A DNA stretch of 64,000 nucleotides from Musicola paradisiaca NCPPB 2511 (GTDB lineage Bacteria; Pseudomonadota; Gammaproteobacteria; Enterobacterales; Enterobacteriaceae): positions 593,032-657,031 of the forward strand of contig NZ_CM001857.1 of assembly GCF_000400505.1 (NCBI RefSeq), read 5' to 3'. The position numbers and the translations under genes were made by a program. Below are positions 1 through 8,538 of the stretch, piece by piece; the first letter of the stretch is position 1, and each line of letters opens with the position of its first letter. The notes under the pieces are model-generated. The model saw nothing but the letters and a program-made list of their open reading frames with translations. It was not told the origin of the DNA and searched no databases.

Positions 1-933
1 TGCGTTAATGAACTCCCCCAGCGTTTGACAGGCGTCTCCCGGCATCACGCCAACGTGCCGAGCCGCGGCAATCGCCATCAAGCCGTTGTGCATGTTGTGT
101 TCGCCGACCAGTTTCCACGACACTTCACCGACCAGCTCGTTGTCCAGGTAGACCTGAAATACGCTGGCATCGGAGGCGACTTTCTTCGCCTTCCAGATTC
201 CTTCTTCTCCAACCAGCTCTTGCTCGCTCCAGCATCCCATCGTCATGACCTGCTTGAGGTGCAAATCATTGGCGGGAATGATGATGCGGCCGCTGCCGGG
301 TACCAGTCTGACCAAATGATGGAACTGTTTCTGAATGGCTTTGAGATCGTCAAAGATGTCGGCGTGGTCGAATTCCAGATTGTTCAGTATCAGCGTTCGA
401 GGGCTGTAGTGAACAAATTTGGAACGCTTATCGAAGAAGGCGCAGTCGTACTCATCGGCTTCCACCACAAAGAACGGGCTTTGGCCCAGTCTGGCGGAGA
501 CAGTGAAGTTCCCTGGGACGCCGCCGATGACGAAGCCCGGTTGATAGCCGCAGGCTTCCAGAATCCAAGTCACCATCCCGGCCGTGGTGGTTTTGCCGTG
601 AGTACCGGCGACGGCGATAACCCAGCGGTCGCGCAGAACATGGTCATGCAACCATTGCGGGCCGGATACGTAGGGAATATTACGTTCCAGTACCGCTTCG
701 ACGCAGGGGTTGCCACGGGTCATGGCATTGCCGACGATCACCAGATCCGGAGCGGGGTCGAGCTGTGCCGGGTCATATCCCTGAATCAGGGTGATGCCCT
801 GCTCCTCCAGTAAGGTACTCATGGGGGGATAGACATTGGCATCTGAACCGGTCACCTCATGTCCGAGAGAGCGGGCCAGCAACGCGAGTCCGCCCATAAA
901 GGTGCCACAGATTCCTAAAATATGAATACGCAT
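1..933 (-). CDS. mpl: UDP-N-acetylmuramate:L-alanyl-gamma-D-glutamyl-meso-diaminopimelate ligase, 3' end missing
   Basis: Murein peptide ligase of the Mur ligase family. It joins the recycled tripeptide L-Ala-gamma-D-Glu-mDAP to UDP-MurNAc in the cytoplasm, feeding old cell wall back into peptidoglycan synthesis. The reverse strand reads from ATG at 933 to the window edge as 311 open codons, about two thirds of the family length of roughly 450. It starts MRIHILGICGTFMGG (nucleotide-binding loop) and carries the Mur-ligase P-loop AGTHGKTTTAG near residue 110 and the FVVEADEYDCAFFDKR segment near residue 175. It is divergent from fbp across about 170 bases, the same pairing as in E. coli. The missing C-terminus is due to the window boundary. 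Confidence 0.96.
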   Translation of the reverse strand, partial: MRIHILGICGTFMGGLALLARSLGHEVTGSDANVYPPMSTLLEEQGITLIQGYDPAQLDPAPDLVIVGNAMTRGNPCVEAVLERNIPYVSGPQWLHDHVLRDRWVIAVAGTHGKTTTAGMVTWILEACGYQPGFVIGGVPGNFTVSARLGQSPFFVVEADEYDCAFFDKRSKFVHYSPRTLILNNLEFDHADIFDDLKAIQKQFHHLVRLVPGSGRIIIPANDLHLKQVMTMGCWSEQELVGEEGIWKAKKVASDASVFQVYLDNELVGEVSWKLVGEHNMHNGLMAIAAARHVGVMPGDACQTLGEFINA

Positions 934-1103
934 ACATTTTCCATCTATATTCAGTAAGTCTGCCGTCCATTTTAGCGCCGGACATTCACGATACGAAATG
1001 GATTTGACTAGGTGCCGGCTTCCCTTTGGGCTACACTGCAGGCGCAAACGTTGGCGGTATAAAACTGAAACCGCTTTTCATCCGTAGATTCTGGAATAGT
1101 GTT

Positions 1104-2108
1104 ATGAAAACGTTAGGCGAATTCATCGTCGAAAAACAGCACGATTTCTCTCACGCCACCGGTGAACTCACCGCGTTGCTGTCGGCCATCAAGCTGGGGG
1201 CCAAGATTATCCACCGTGATATCAACAAAGCCGGTCTGGTGGATATTCTCGGTACCAGCGGTGTGTCCAATGTTCAGGGCGAAGTGCAGATGAAGCTCGA
1301 TCTGTACGCTAACGAAAAGTTGAAAGCCGCTCTGAAAGCGCGTGGAGAAGTAGCGGGCATTGCTTCCGAAGAAGAAGACAATATTGTCATCTTTGAAGGT
1401 GAAAGTGCTGAAAACGCGAAATATGTCGTGTTGATGGATCCACTGGACGGTTCTTCAAATATCGACGTAAACGTTTCTGTCGGGACGATTTTCTCCATTT
1501 ATCGCCGTATCACCCCACTGGGTATGCCTGTGACTGAAGCCGATTTCCTGCAACCTGGTCATAAACAGGTGGCGGCTGGCTACATCGTATACGGGTCGTC
1601 CACCATGCTGGTTTACACCACGGGTCATGGCGTTCATGCATTTACGTATGATCCTTCCCTGGGGGTATTTTGCCTGTCGCACGAAAAAGTGCGTTTCCCG
1701 GAAAAAGGCAACATGTATTCCATCAACGAAGGCAACTACATCAAGTTTCCTTTGGGGGTGAAAAAGTACATCAAATACTGTCAGGAACAGGATGAAGCGA
1801 CACAACGTCCTTATACCACACGCTACATTGGTTCTCTGGTTGCCGATTTCCATCGTAACCTGCTGAAAGGCGGTATTTATCTTTATCCGAGCACGGCGAG
1901 CTATCCGGAAGGCAAACTGCGTCTGCTGTACGAGTGCAACCCGATGGCGTTTTTGGCCGAACAGGCGGGCGGTAAAGCCAGCGACGGCAAAAACCGTATT
2001 CTGGACATTATTCCGCAGAAACTGCACCAGCGTGCGCCGTTTTTTGTCGGCACTCAATCGATGGTGGAAGATCTGGAAGGTTTCCTGCGCGATTACCCGG
2101 ACGCATAA
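1104..2108 (+). CDS. fbp: Fructose-1,6-bisphosphatase class 1
   Basis: Gluconeogenic enzyme hydrolysing fructose 1,6-bisphosphate to fructose 6-phosphate; cytosolic, Mg-dependent. The 334-residue product starting [12 protein letters not shown] matches the family length. The metal-binding motif [20 protein letters not shown] is near residues 108-127 and the substrate-site segment [22 protein letters not shown] near 240-260. The frame is open 26 codons further upstream, but ATG 1104 gives the conserved N-terminus. Expected E. coli-like control is by AMP inhibition of the protein. Confidence 0.97.
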   Translation: MKTLGEFIVEKQHDFSHATGELTALLSAIKLGAKIIHRDINKAGLVDILGTSGVSNVQGEVQMKLDLYANEKLKAALKARGEVAGIASEEEDNIVIFEGESAENAKYVVLMDPLDGSSNIDVNVSVGTIFSIYRRITPLGMPVTEADFLQPGHKQVAAGYIVYGSSTMLVYTTGHGVHAFTYDPSLGVFCLSHEKVRFPEKGNMYSINEGNYIKFPLGVKKYIKYCQEQDEATQRPYTTRYIGSLVADFHRNLLKGGIYLYPSTASYPEGKLRLLYECNPMAFLAEQAGGKASDGKNRILDIIPQKLHQRAPFFVGTQSMVEDLEGFLRDYPDA

Positions 2109-2136
2109 TCATTCCGTGTGATCATCACTTGTTTTT

Positions 2137-2157
2137 CAGGCTCGCAATGCGAGCCTG
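2137..2157. terminator. Hairpin between convergent fbp and ruvX
   Basis: A perfect inverted repeat, CAGGCTCGC-aat-GCGAGCCTG, lies 28 bases after the fbp stop and 43 bases past the ruvX stop on the other strand. It has no good T-run on either side, so it may be an end-protecting hairpin or a weak terminator for both converging genes. Confidence 0.45.
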
Positions 2158-2200
2158 ATGTATTTATACCGAGCGGGAATGCGGTTGCGCAGGGCGCAAG

Positions 2201-2620
2201 TCAACTCTGTTGTTCAAACCAGCTTTCCAAAATGATAACGGCGGAAGCCGCATCGACGCTGCCTTTATCCAGCGCGCGAAAACCGCCGCGTTCAAACAGA
2301 TCGGCACGCGCCTCGACGGTACTCAAACGTTCATCATGTAATTGAATCGCTACGCCGAACCTGCCGTGGAGGCGTTGGGCGAATTTGCGCGCCCTGGCCG
2401 TAATGGGTTGTTCGGTGCCGTCCATATTCAGCGGCAGACCAACGATGACCAGATCCGGTTGCCACTCGTTAAGCAATGCTTCGATTTTCTGCCAATCGGG
2501 CGTGCCGTCCTGTGCCTTGAGGGAAAGCAGCGGGCGAGCCGTGCCGGTAATCTCCTGTCCAATGGCGACACCGATGCTGCGGGTGCCGAAATCGAAGGCC
2601 ATCACGGTTCGGTTGCTCAT
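2201..2620 (-). CDS. ruvX: Putative pre-16S rRNA nuclease / Holliday-junction-resolvase-like YqgF
   Basis: RNase H-fold protein of the RuvX/YqgF family, implicated in 16S rRNA 5'-end maturation; older names call it a Holliday junction resolvase. The 139 residues match the family (138 in E. coli). The acidic site is visible as [15 protein letters not shown] near residues 8-22 and the second acidic motif [10 protein letters not shown] near residue 97. Its ATG overlaps the yqgE stop by one base, so the two are probably translationally coupled. It is the last gene of the rsmE-gshB-yqgE-ruvX set. Confidence 0.93.
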   Translation of the reverse strand: MSNRTVMAFDFGTRSIGVAIGQEITGTARPLLSLKAQDGTPDWQKIEALLNEWQPDLVIVGLPLNMDGTEQPITARARKFAQRLHGRFGVAIQLHDERLSTVEARADLFERGGFRALDKGSVDAASAVIILESWFEQQS

Positions 2621-3183
2621 CAGGCGTGCCCCGCTTCAGACGGGATGGTGTGAATATCCACCCCCAGCTTTTTGGCGGCGGCGCGCCAACGCTCGGCAAT
2701 CGGAGTACAAAACAGGATTTGGCTATCTGCCGGTGCGGTCAGCCAGGCGTTTTCCAGCAATTCATTCTCCAACTGACCGCTTTCCCAGGCGGAATACCCC
2801 AGCGTGACCAGGGTATTTTGCGGCTGATCCGGCGTGCCAAGCGTTTCCAGTACGTCTTTGGAGGTGGTGATCATGGTTTCATCGGAAATGGAAATGCTGG
2901 ATGCAAAACCTTCGCACGGTGTGTGCAGGATAAAACCGCGATCGTCCGCCAGCGGGCCACCCATAAAAACGGGTTTGTCGAGACGGATGGCGGGATCGCG
3001 TGGTGTTGGTTCGATCTTCAGTTTTTTCAGGATCGTCTCGACAGTGAATTGTTCCATGGGTTTATTGATGACCAGCCCCATGGCGCCGTCTTCGTTATGT
3101 TCGCAGATATAGATAACCGTCCGTTTGAATACCGGATCCTGTAGCCCTGGCATCGCGATAAGAAAATGGTGCTGTAAATTCAT
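2620..3183 (-). CDS. yqgE: YqgE/AlgH family protein (DUF179)
   Basis: Member of the UPF0301/AlgH family; biochemical role not established. The 187-residue form starting [17 protein letters not shown] is identical in length to E. coli YqgE. An in-frame ATG 10 codons upstream at 3213 would add [10 protein letters not shown]; neither has a strong ribosome site, so the choice rests on family alignment. Conserved segments are [18 protein letters not shown] (around residue 85) and [17 protein letters not shown] (around residue 130). It lies between gshB and ruvX, as in E. coli. Confidence 0.9.
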   Translation of the reverse strand: MNLQHHFLIAMPGLQDPVFKRTVIYICEHNEDGAMGLVINKPMEQFTVETILKKLKIEPTPRDPAIRLDKPVFMGGPLADDRGFILHTPCEGFASSISISDETMITTSKDVLETLGTPDQPQNTLVTLGYSAWESGQLENELLENAWLTAPADSQILFCTPIAERWRAAAKKLGVDIHTIPSEAGHA

Positions 3184-3273
3184 CGTCGTCGTTTGTCGTA
3201 TCTCTGTCGTCATTGATGGGCCGGCTCGTCAGGGGCGGCGAGCACGGCAGACTGGGCCGCAGGTCTGGCCTGA

Positions 3274-4227
3274 TTAACGCGGTGCCAGATAACGTTCAAT
3301 CGCATCCATCAGCATGCCGGTGATGGATACGTCCGGATAGGCGGCTTCGATTTCCCGCACGCAGGTTGGGCTGGTGACGTTGATTTCCGTCAAACGATCG
3401 CCGATGACATCCAACCCCACGAAAATCAATCCTTTCTGCTTCAAAACGGGGGCAACGGCACGAGCGATCCGCCAATCGCTTTCGCTCAGTGGACGCGCCT
3501 CGCCGCGTCCTCCGGCCGCCAGGTTGCCCCGGGTTTCTCCGCTTTTGGGGATGCGCGCCAGGCAATAGGGAACCGGTTCGCCGTCCACCACCAGCACGCG
3601 CTTATCACCGTCCTTGATGGCAGGCAAATAGTTCTGCGCCATACAGTAACGGCCGCCGTGTTCGGTCAGGGTTTCGATGATGACGGAAACATTGGCGTCG
3701 TCCGGTTTCAGTCGGAATATGGAGGCTCCCCCCATCCCGTCCAGCGGCTTAAGGATCACATCGCTATGTTGTTGGTGAAACGCACGCAGCCTGTCGGCAT
3801 TGCGGGTCACTAGGGTGTCGGGCGTCAGTTCCGGGAACCAGGCGGTGAACAGTTTCTCATTACAATCACGCAGGCTTTGCGGCTTGTTGACGATCAACGT
3901 GCCTTTTTCTTCGGCCCGTTCCAGAATGTAGGTCGCATACACGAACTCGGTATCAAACGGCGGATCTTTACGCATCAAGATCGCATCCAGTTCATGCAGA
4001 GCAATATCCTGCGTATCTTCAAACTGATACCAGTCGTTGTAATCATACCGAACGCTCAGTGTCCGGACTGTCGCTCTGGCCTCGCCTGCGTGCAGATACA
4101 GATCGCCCATCTCCATGTAATACAGCTCCCAGCCGCGCCGCTGTGCTTCCAGCAGCATCGCGAAACTGGTGTCTTTCTTGATATTAATGGCGGCGATAGG
4201 GTCCATCACGATACCGAGTTTGATCAT
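3274..4227 (-). CDS. gshB: Glutathione synthetase
   Basis: ATP-grasp ligase adding glycine to gamma-glutamylcysteine to complete glutathione; cytosolic homotetramer. The 317 residues match the family. It starts MIKLGIVMDPIAAINIKKD, with the ATP-grasp glycine-rich loop ILKPLDGMGGASIFR near residue 160 and the metal-binding segment VGLDVIGDRLTEINVTSPT near residue 275. A strong AAAGGAGA ribosome site precedes the ATG. The gene starts 11 bases after the rsmE stop, so the two are likely co-transcribed. Confidence 0.97.
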   Translation of the reverse strand: MIKLGIVMDPIAAINIKKDTSFAMLLEAQRRGWELYYMEMGDLYLHAGEARATVRTLSVRYDYNDWYQFEDTQDIALHELDAILMRKDPPFDTEFVYATYILERAEEKGTLIVNKPQSLRDCNEKLFTAWFPELTPDTLVTRNADRLRAFHQQHSDVILKPLDGMGGASIFRLKPDDANVSVIIETLTEHGGRYCMAQNYLPAIKDGDKRVLVVDGEPVPYCLARIPKSGETRGNLAAGGRGEARPLSESDWRIARAVAPVLKQKGLIFVGLDVIGDRLTEINVTSPTCVREIEAAYPDVSITGMLMDAIERYLAPR

Positions 4228-4238
4228 TTTTATCTCCT

Positions 4239-4973
4239 TTACCCCAGGTCGCCGAATCTTACCTGTAGCGCGGTAATTGCGGTGAGCGCGGTAGTTTCTG
4301 TACGCAAAACGCGAGGGCCGAGCAGGATATCGGTAAATCCCTGTGCTGCAGTCATCGCAATTTCACCCGAAGAGAGTCCGCCTTCCGGGCCGATCAGCAA
4401 GCGAATGCGGGAGATCGGCAGGGAAAGGGTGTTGATGCTTTGCGTCGCCCGCGGATGCAGGTTCAGTTTTAACCCATTGTCTGATTCCGCGCACCAGCTT
4501 TCCAGCGTCATGGCGGGGCGTATTTCCGGAATGCGGTTTCTGCCGCACTGTTCGCAAGCGGAAATGGCGATGTTTTGCCATTGGGCGATTTTTTTGTCCA
4601 GGCGATCACCGTCCAGTTTGACGCCGCAGCGTTCTGAAAACAGCGGCGTAATGACGCTGACACCCAGTTCGATGGATTTTTGAATGGTGAATTCCATTTT
4701 TTCCCCCCGGGACATCACTTGCCCGAGGTGAAGATGCAAAGGCGACTCGCAATCTTCTACACGGCCGGCGGCGTAACGCACGCACACGCTTTTTTTCCCC
4801 GTTTGCAGAATTTCGGCGTCAAATACCTGATTGCTGCCGTCAAATAGCTGCAACGCTTGTCCGGCCGTCATGCGCAGCACGCGGCCGACATGATTGGCGG
4901 CGTCTTCGCTCAGGTCGGTTTCTCCGCCGTGCAGAGCAAGCAGCTCCGGATGAAAAATGCGCGGTATTCGCAT
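4239..4973 (-). CDS. rsmE: 16S rRNA (uracil1498-N3)-methyltransferase
   Basis: SPOUT-fold methyltransferase that makes m3U1498 in 16S rRNA using S-adenosylmethionine. The 244-residue product begins [12 protein letters not shown], with the N-terminal PUA-like part (about 1-70). The knotted SAM site is visible as [14 protein letters not shown] (near residue 193) and [17 protein letters not shown] (near 216). It shares the E. coli order with gshB, 11 bases apart, and is probably the first gene of the block after endA. Confidence 0.96.
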   Translation of the reverse strand: MRIPRIFHPELLALHGGETDLSEDAANHVGRVLRMTAGQALQLFDGSNQVFDAEILQTGKKSVCVRYAAGRVEDCESPLHLHLGQVMSRGEKMEFTIQKSIELGVSVITPLFSERCGVKLDGDRLDKKIAQWQNIAISACEQCGRNRIPEIRPAMTLESWCAESDNGLKLNLHPRATQSINTLSLPISRIRLLIGPEGGLSSGEIAMTAAQGFTDILLGPRVLRTETTALTAITALQVRFGDLG

Positions 4974-5038
4974 GGGTAGTCTGGCCCTGGCCTTTATTGT
5001 CAGTGTGGAACGGGCGGATAACGCCCTGATGATATCGA

Positions 5039-5059
5039 CGCCGCCGGCAAGCGGCGGCG
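5039..5059. terminator. GC-rich hairpin downstream of endA
   Basis: CGCCGCCG-GCAA-type hairpin immediately after the endA stop on the minus strand and before rsmE. It lacks a T-run, so it could slow transcription or protect the endA mRNA 3' end rather than act as a classic intrinsic terminator. Confidence 0.35.
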
Positions 5060-5085
5060 ACAGTCCGCTATAGTAGGTAGCTGCG

Positions 5086-5784
5086 CTACGGCTGGCAAGC
5101 CTGTTGGACGTAAGGATTGTGATTGCCTTGCACCTCGGCGATGCGGCGCTCGCGAGTACATTCCCACGGCGTTACCGGATATCGTTTATTCCAGGCTTCG
5201 AAGAGCTGTGTCTGTTGACGAGACAGATTCAGGCCATACCGATCGCGCATATAGAAATAGGTACGGGCAATGGCGCCGCGGGCCCGTTCGGGTGGTTCGG
5301 CTTGCTGATTCTGGAAGTCGACCTTCATCTCGCACTGTCCATACTGGCGCTCGCCGCCATTCCACTGGGCATACATGAAATTGCCGCGATCGCCGTTCAC
5401 TTCGCCAATCGCCGGTTGCAGGTTATGCAGATCCACTTCGATTTGACGATAGACATCATCCCGGGTGCAATTTTTGCGTCCGCCGTCCTGCCAGCACTGG
5501 CGCTGGTGGCCGAACTGCCAGGCGGGCACCACATGTTCCCATTCGATGCGGCTGGCCCGATTGGCGTCCTTCCTAACCTGATAGCCGCAGGAAGCCAGAT
5601 CCGGCGTACCCTTCTTGCCTTGCCAGGTGATTTTGCACCCGCAATAAAAAGTACCCGGCGCATCCCGATGTATTTGGGCCGCCGCGGCTTTAGCCTGGGT
5701 AAAATTATTGATGCCTTGCGCGGCAACCGACAGGGTAGCCAGGCCGACGCTCAGCGTCAGCGTTATCGCGATTTTGCGAAGCAT
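5086..5784 (-). CDS. endA: Endonuclease I, periplasmic
   Basis: DNA-specific endonuclease I (PF04231 type), exported to the periplasm. The 232-residue form starts [19 protein letters not shown], a typical signal peptide with cleavage probably after the AAQG region. The open frame extends 23 codons upstream, but that extension is not signal-like. The conserved core is [12 protein letters not shown] (around residue 90) followed by [15 protein letters not shown] (around residue 125), with several cysteines that may form disulphides. It sits between sprT and rsmE as in E. coli. Confidence 0.94.
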   Translation of the reverse strand: MLRKIAITLTLSVGLATLSVAAQGINNFTQAKAAAAQIHRDAPGTFYCGCKITWQGKKGTPDLASCGYQVRKDANRASRIEWEHVVPAWQFGHQRQCWQDGGRKNCTRDDVYRQIEVDLHNLQPAIGEVNGDRGNFMYAQWNGGERQYGQCEMKVDFQNQQAEPPERARGAIARTYFYMRDRYGLNLSRQQTQLFEAWNKRYPVTPWECTRERRIAEVQGNHNPYVQQACQP

Positions 5785-5884
5785 ATTCCAGAATGAACCT
5801 TGGTCAGCAAAAGCAGGCAGCGTACCTGAAGTACGACATGCAGGCAAATTCAAAAAATACGGGATTAAACGCTTAAATTTTGTT

Positions 5885-6397
5885 TTAAACAGAAGATGTT
5901 ATGACAGGTTGTAATAAAGCGCCGCAGTGGCGGCAGCGGTATTCCGCCTCGCCGCGCACTACGCGGTTATGACGACGCAGCGTGAGGTCATGCAGGCGGC
6001 AGGCGCACCGGTATGGAAAGGTTTTTCCCTGAACCGATGCGGTCTCGAAACGGTGGGTGCGTCTGGCCGGAACCTGTAGCACGTTTTCCATCATCCAGCG
6101 CCATTCACGGCCGTGAGGCGCTGTCTGGCCGAAACGGGCGTATACCAGCAGATGAGCCAGTTCATGTGGAACCACTTCATCAATGAATGTCTGCTGGTTT
6201 TCCTGTAACAGCACCGGATTGATCCGTATCTCCCAGTTTTTCAGCCAGGCGCTGCCGGCGGTGGCGCCCCGTTGCCGATAGCTGACGGAGGGTTCCGGGT
6301 AGTCGCTGCCGAGGGCAGTATTGGCTTGCCGGAGTTTATCCCGCAGGCAGCGCATTACAGCCTGATGCAGGGCAATGGGAAGTCTTGATGTATTCAT
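5885..6397 (-). CDS. sprT: SprT family zinc metalloprotease-like protein
   Basis: SprT-domain protein; its bacterial role is poorly known (eukaryotic Spartan repairs DNA-protein crosslinks). The 170-residue product carries the HExxH zinc motif within [17 protein letters not shown] (around residue 73). A C-terminal zinc-ribbon-like segment has paired cysteines in [10 protein letters not shown] and [11 protein letters not shown] (about 128-162). It lies between endA and metK; the galP gene found between metK and sprT in E. coli is absent here. Confidence 0.93.
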   Translation of the reverse strand: MNTSRLPIALHQAVMRCLRDKLRQANTALGSDYPEPSVSYRQRGATAGSAWLKNWEIRINPVLLQENQQTFIDEVVPHELAHLLVYARFGQTAPHGREWRWMMENVLQVPARRTHRFETASVQGKTFPYRCACRLHDLTLRRHNRVVRGEAEYRCRHCGALLQPVITSSV

Positions 6398-6610
6398 GTC
6401 GGCAGCTTACGGAGGTCTCTGTCTGGATGCAATCGCACGGGAGAAACCATGCCATTGTTCTCGTGATGCCGCCGTGCTCTGGATGTTTTTCGTGATGCGC
6501 TCGCGTGGGGGGAAATATGCCTTGGGTATTGTTCTCATGACGCGGTTACGTCGGAGAAATCGCGTCTTCAATATTGTCCAGCCGGACGAGGAAGGAGGAT
6601 GTCGGTGAAT

Positions 6611-6649
6611 ATAAAAAACAAAACGGCGAAGCATGGCATCGCCGTTTTT
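6611..6649 (-). terminator. Intrinsic terminator of metK
   Basis: Read on the minus strand, an AACGGCGA / TCGCCGTT stem with a 9-base loop is followed by TTGTTTTTT. It lies 21 bases beyond the metK stop, a standard rho-independent terminator. Confidence 0.85.
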
Positions 6650-6669
6650 ATCTTGAGCGCGTGAAACCG

Positions 6670-7824
6670 TTATTTCAGGCCGGCAGCATCGCGCAGTAAC
6701 TCGGCTTTGTCGGTTTTTTCCCACGGGAAATGTTCACGGCCGAAATGGCCGTAAGCGGCGGTTTGCTGATAGATCGGGTGCAGTAGATCCAGCATCTGGA
6801 TCAGGCCATAAGGACGCAGATCGAAGAATTGGCGCACCAATGCTTCCAGACGGTCGCTGGCGATTTTCTCGGTACCGAAGGTTTCCACCATGATGGAAGT
6901 CGGTTCCGCCACACCGATGGCGTAGGAGACCTGAATTTCGCAACGATCGGCCAGGCCGGCAGCCACAATGTTTTTCGCCACGTAGCGAGCGGCATAAGCA
7001 GCGGAACGGTCGACCTTGGACGGGTCTTTACCTGAGAAAGCACCGCCGCCATGACGTGCGGCGCCGCCGTAGGTATCAACAATAATTTTACGACCGGTCA
7101 GACCACAGTCACCCATGGGGCCGCCGATAACAAAACGGCCGGTTGGGTTGATGAAGTATTTGGTGTGGGCGGAGAGCCATTCGGCAGGCAACACCGGCTT
7201 GATGATCTCTTCCATGACCGCTGCATGCAGGTCTTTCTGCTGGATGTCTTCCGAATGCTGGGTAGACAGAACAACGGCGTCGATACCGACAATCTTGTTG
7301 TTGTCGTAAGCAAATGTGATCTGACTTTTGGCGTCCGGACGCAGCCATGGCAGCGTACCGTTCTTGCGCACTTCGGACTGGCGTTGAACCAGGCGGTGGG
7401 CGTAGGTGATCGGCGCCGGCATCAGCACTTCGGTTTCATTGGTCGCGTAGCCGAACATTAAGCCCTGATCGCCCGCGCCCTGTTCCAATGGGTTGCTGCG
7501 GTCAACGCCCTGATTGATATCCGGAGACTGTTTGCCAATGGCGCTCAAGACGGCGCAGGAGTTGGCATCGAATCCCATATCGGAATGGATATAACCAATG
7601 TCACGTACCGTCCGGCGGGTAATTTCCTCAATGTCCACCCAGGCGCTGGTCGTAATCTCGCCACCTACTAATACCATGCCGGTTTTTACATAGGTTTCAC
7701 AGGCGACACGGGCTTTGGGATCCTGCTCAAGAATGGCGTCAAGAACAGCGTCAGAGATCTGATCGGCAATTTTATCGGGATGCCCTTCAGAGACGGATTC
7801 AGACGTAAAAAGGTGTTTAGCCAT
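6670..7824 (-). CDS. metK: S-adenosylmethionine synthase
   Basis: Makes S-adenosylmethionine from methionine and ATP; cytosolic homotetramer. The 384 residues equal the family length. Signature motifs are [16 protein letters not shown] (near residue 14), [12 protein letters not shown] (near 117) and [16 protein letters not shown] (near 260). A TAAAGGAACTC ribosome site precedes the ATG. Upstream met-box-like octamers (7882-7905) suggest MetJ repression, and the gene has its own terminator at 6611-6649. Confidence 0.98.
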   Translation of the reverse strand: MAKHLFTSESVSEGHPDKIADQISDAVLDAILEQDPKARVACETYVKTGMVLVGGEITTSAWVDIEEITRRTVRDIGYIHSDMGFDANSCAVLSAIGKQSPDINQGVDRSNPLEQGAGDQGLMFGYATNETEVLMPAPITYAHRLVQRQSEVRKNGTLPWLRPDAKSQITFAYDNNKIVGIDAVVLSTQHSEDIQQKDLHAAVMEEIIKPVLPAEWLSAHTKYFINPTGRFVIGGPMGDCGLTGRKIIVDTYGGAARHGGGAFSGKDPSKVDRSAAYAARYVAKNIVAAGLADRCEIQVSYAIGVAEPTSIMVETFGTEKIASDRLEALVRQFFDLRPYGLIQMLDLLHPIYQQTAAYGHFGREHFPWEKTDKAELLRDAAGLK

Positions 7825-7881
7825 GAGTTCCTTTACCTTATAAACTTAAAGCCGTTAAGCAGTTTATCAGTCAATCAGTAT

Positions 7882-7905
7882 AGATGGATTAACATCTGGA
7901 TGGCT
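7882..7905 (-). promoter_or_regulatory. Tandem met boxes (MetJ operator) of metK
   Basis: On the minus strand three adjacent octamers, AGCCATCC-AGATGTTA-ATCCATCT, each match the AGACGTCT MetJ box at 5 of 8 positions. They lie 58-81 bases before the metK ATG and directly after a TAGAAT -10-like hexamer (7906-7911). The placement would let MetJ-SAM block transcription. The match is by eye. Confidence 0.6.
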
Positions 7906-8376
7906 ATTCTAGGTCAGATTTTGCACCTATTGCCAGTGGTTTTTATGGTCGTCATACCACCGGGGAATGTCATCGGCATTTACGATGGAAATAAGCACGT
8001 TTTTTACTATTTTCATTTTGCTTTTCGAGGGCGGTGCCGGTATAAACGGCGAGCGGTTTTGTTGTCCGTAATCTGATAACCATCGATTGTTTCCGTGATA
8101 GCCTGACCGCATGATCTGCGGCGAGCGTGGAGGTGATAGGATTAATGATCCATTGTGTGCTGAGTGACTGGCGTTCGCCGCGCGTATCCTTTGATTTTAC
8201 GGCGTTTTTGTCCCCGTCTTCCCTTCTGCCGTTTGCCCGAAGTTGCCTGTCCCGCAGCGCAACGCAGGACTCCCGAGCCGGTTAACCTGCCTGCCCCGAA
8301 AAGATGAACGTAACCCGTTCTTCTGAAAATAGTTATCCCGTTATTTTCACTGGCCCGAACTTCGGAGTTCGATATC
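7906..8376. other. metK-speA divergent intergenic region
   Basis: This stretch of about 470 bases holds the metK promoter at its left end and, presumably, the speA promoter. No convincing gene is visible before the leader reading frame at 8377; short frames crossing it have no recognisable composition or ribosome site. E. coli carries the small genes yqgB and yqgD in the equivalent interval. Confidence 0.6.
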
Positions 8377-8538
8377 GTGCTTTACACTAATAAGAGTCAT
8401 AAAACGACGGCATACTGCATATTGCAAACAGTGTTGTTGGCAGCCGGCCATATTGTGCTGCCGTTTTTTACGGCGAGCGCCGCTGCCGCCATCTATAACC
8501 AAGTAGGAATTAAGGGATCGCCATGTCTGACGATATGA
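8377..8538 (+). CDS. Candidate 53-codon leader peptide overlapping the speA start
   Basis: A GTG-initiated frame of 53 codons preceded by CGGAG nine bases upstream. The predicted product begins [13 protein letters not shown], continues with a hydrophobic alanine/leucine-rich stretch (about residues 15-40) and ends SPCLTI. It runs through the intrinsic terminator at 8439-8469, and its TGA lies 16 bases inside speA. Position matches yqgB of E. coli, but no clear sequence similarity can be shown by eye. It could be a regulatory leader, a small membrane protein, or a chance frame. Confidence 0.45.
   Translation: MLYTNKSHKTTAYCILQTVLLAAGHIVLPFFTASAAAAIYNQVGIKGSPCLTI
8439..8469 (+). terminator. 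Intrinsic terminator/attenuator in the speA leader
   Basis: GGCAGC and GCTGCC flank a 12-base loop and are followed by G plus six T, 54 bases before the speA ATG. An upstream CGGC...TGC (8408-8418) can pair with GCAGCCG (8440-8446), an alternative fold that would disrupt the terminator. It lies inside the leader reading frame 8377-8538. Confidence 0.6.

Noticed and set aside
8523-8538. Idea that speA starts at an internal ATG near 8598
   Set aside because: The longer N-terminus beginning MSDDM and the internal MQEVAM segment are shared with the E. coli enzyme, so the first ATG is kept.
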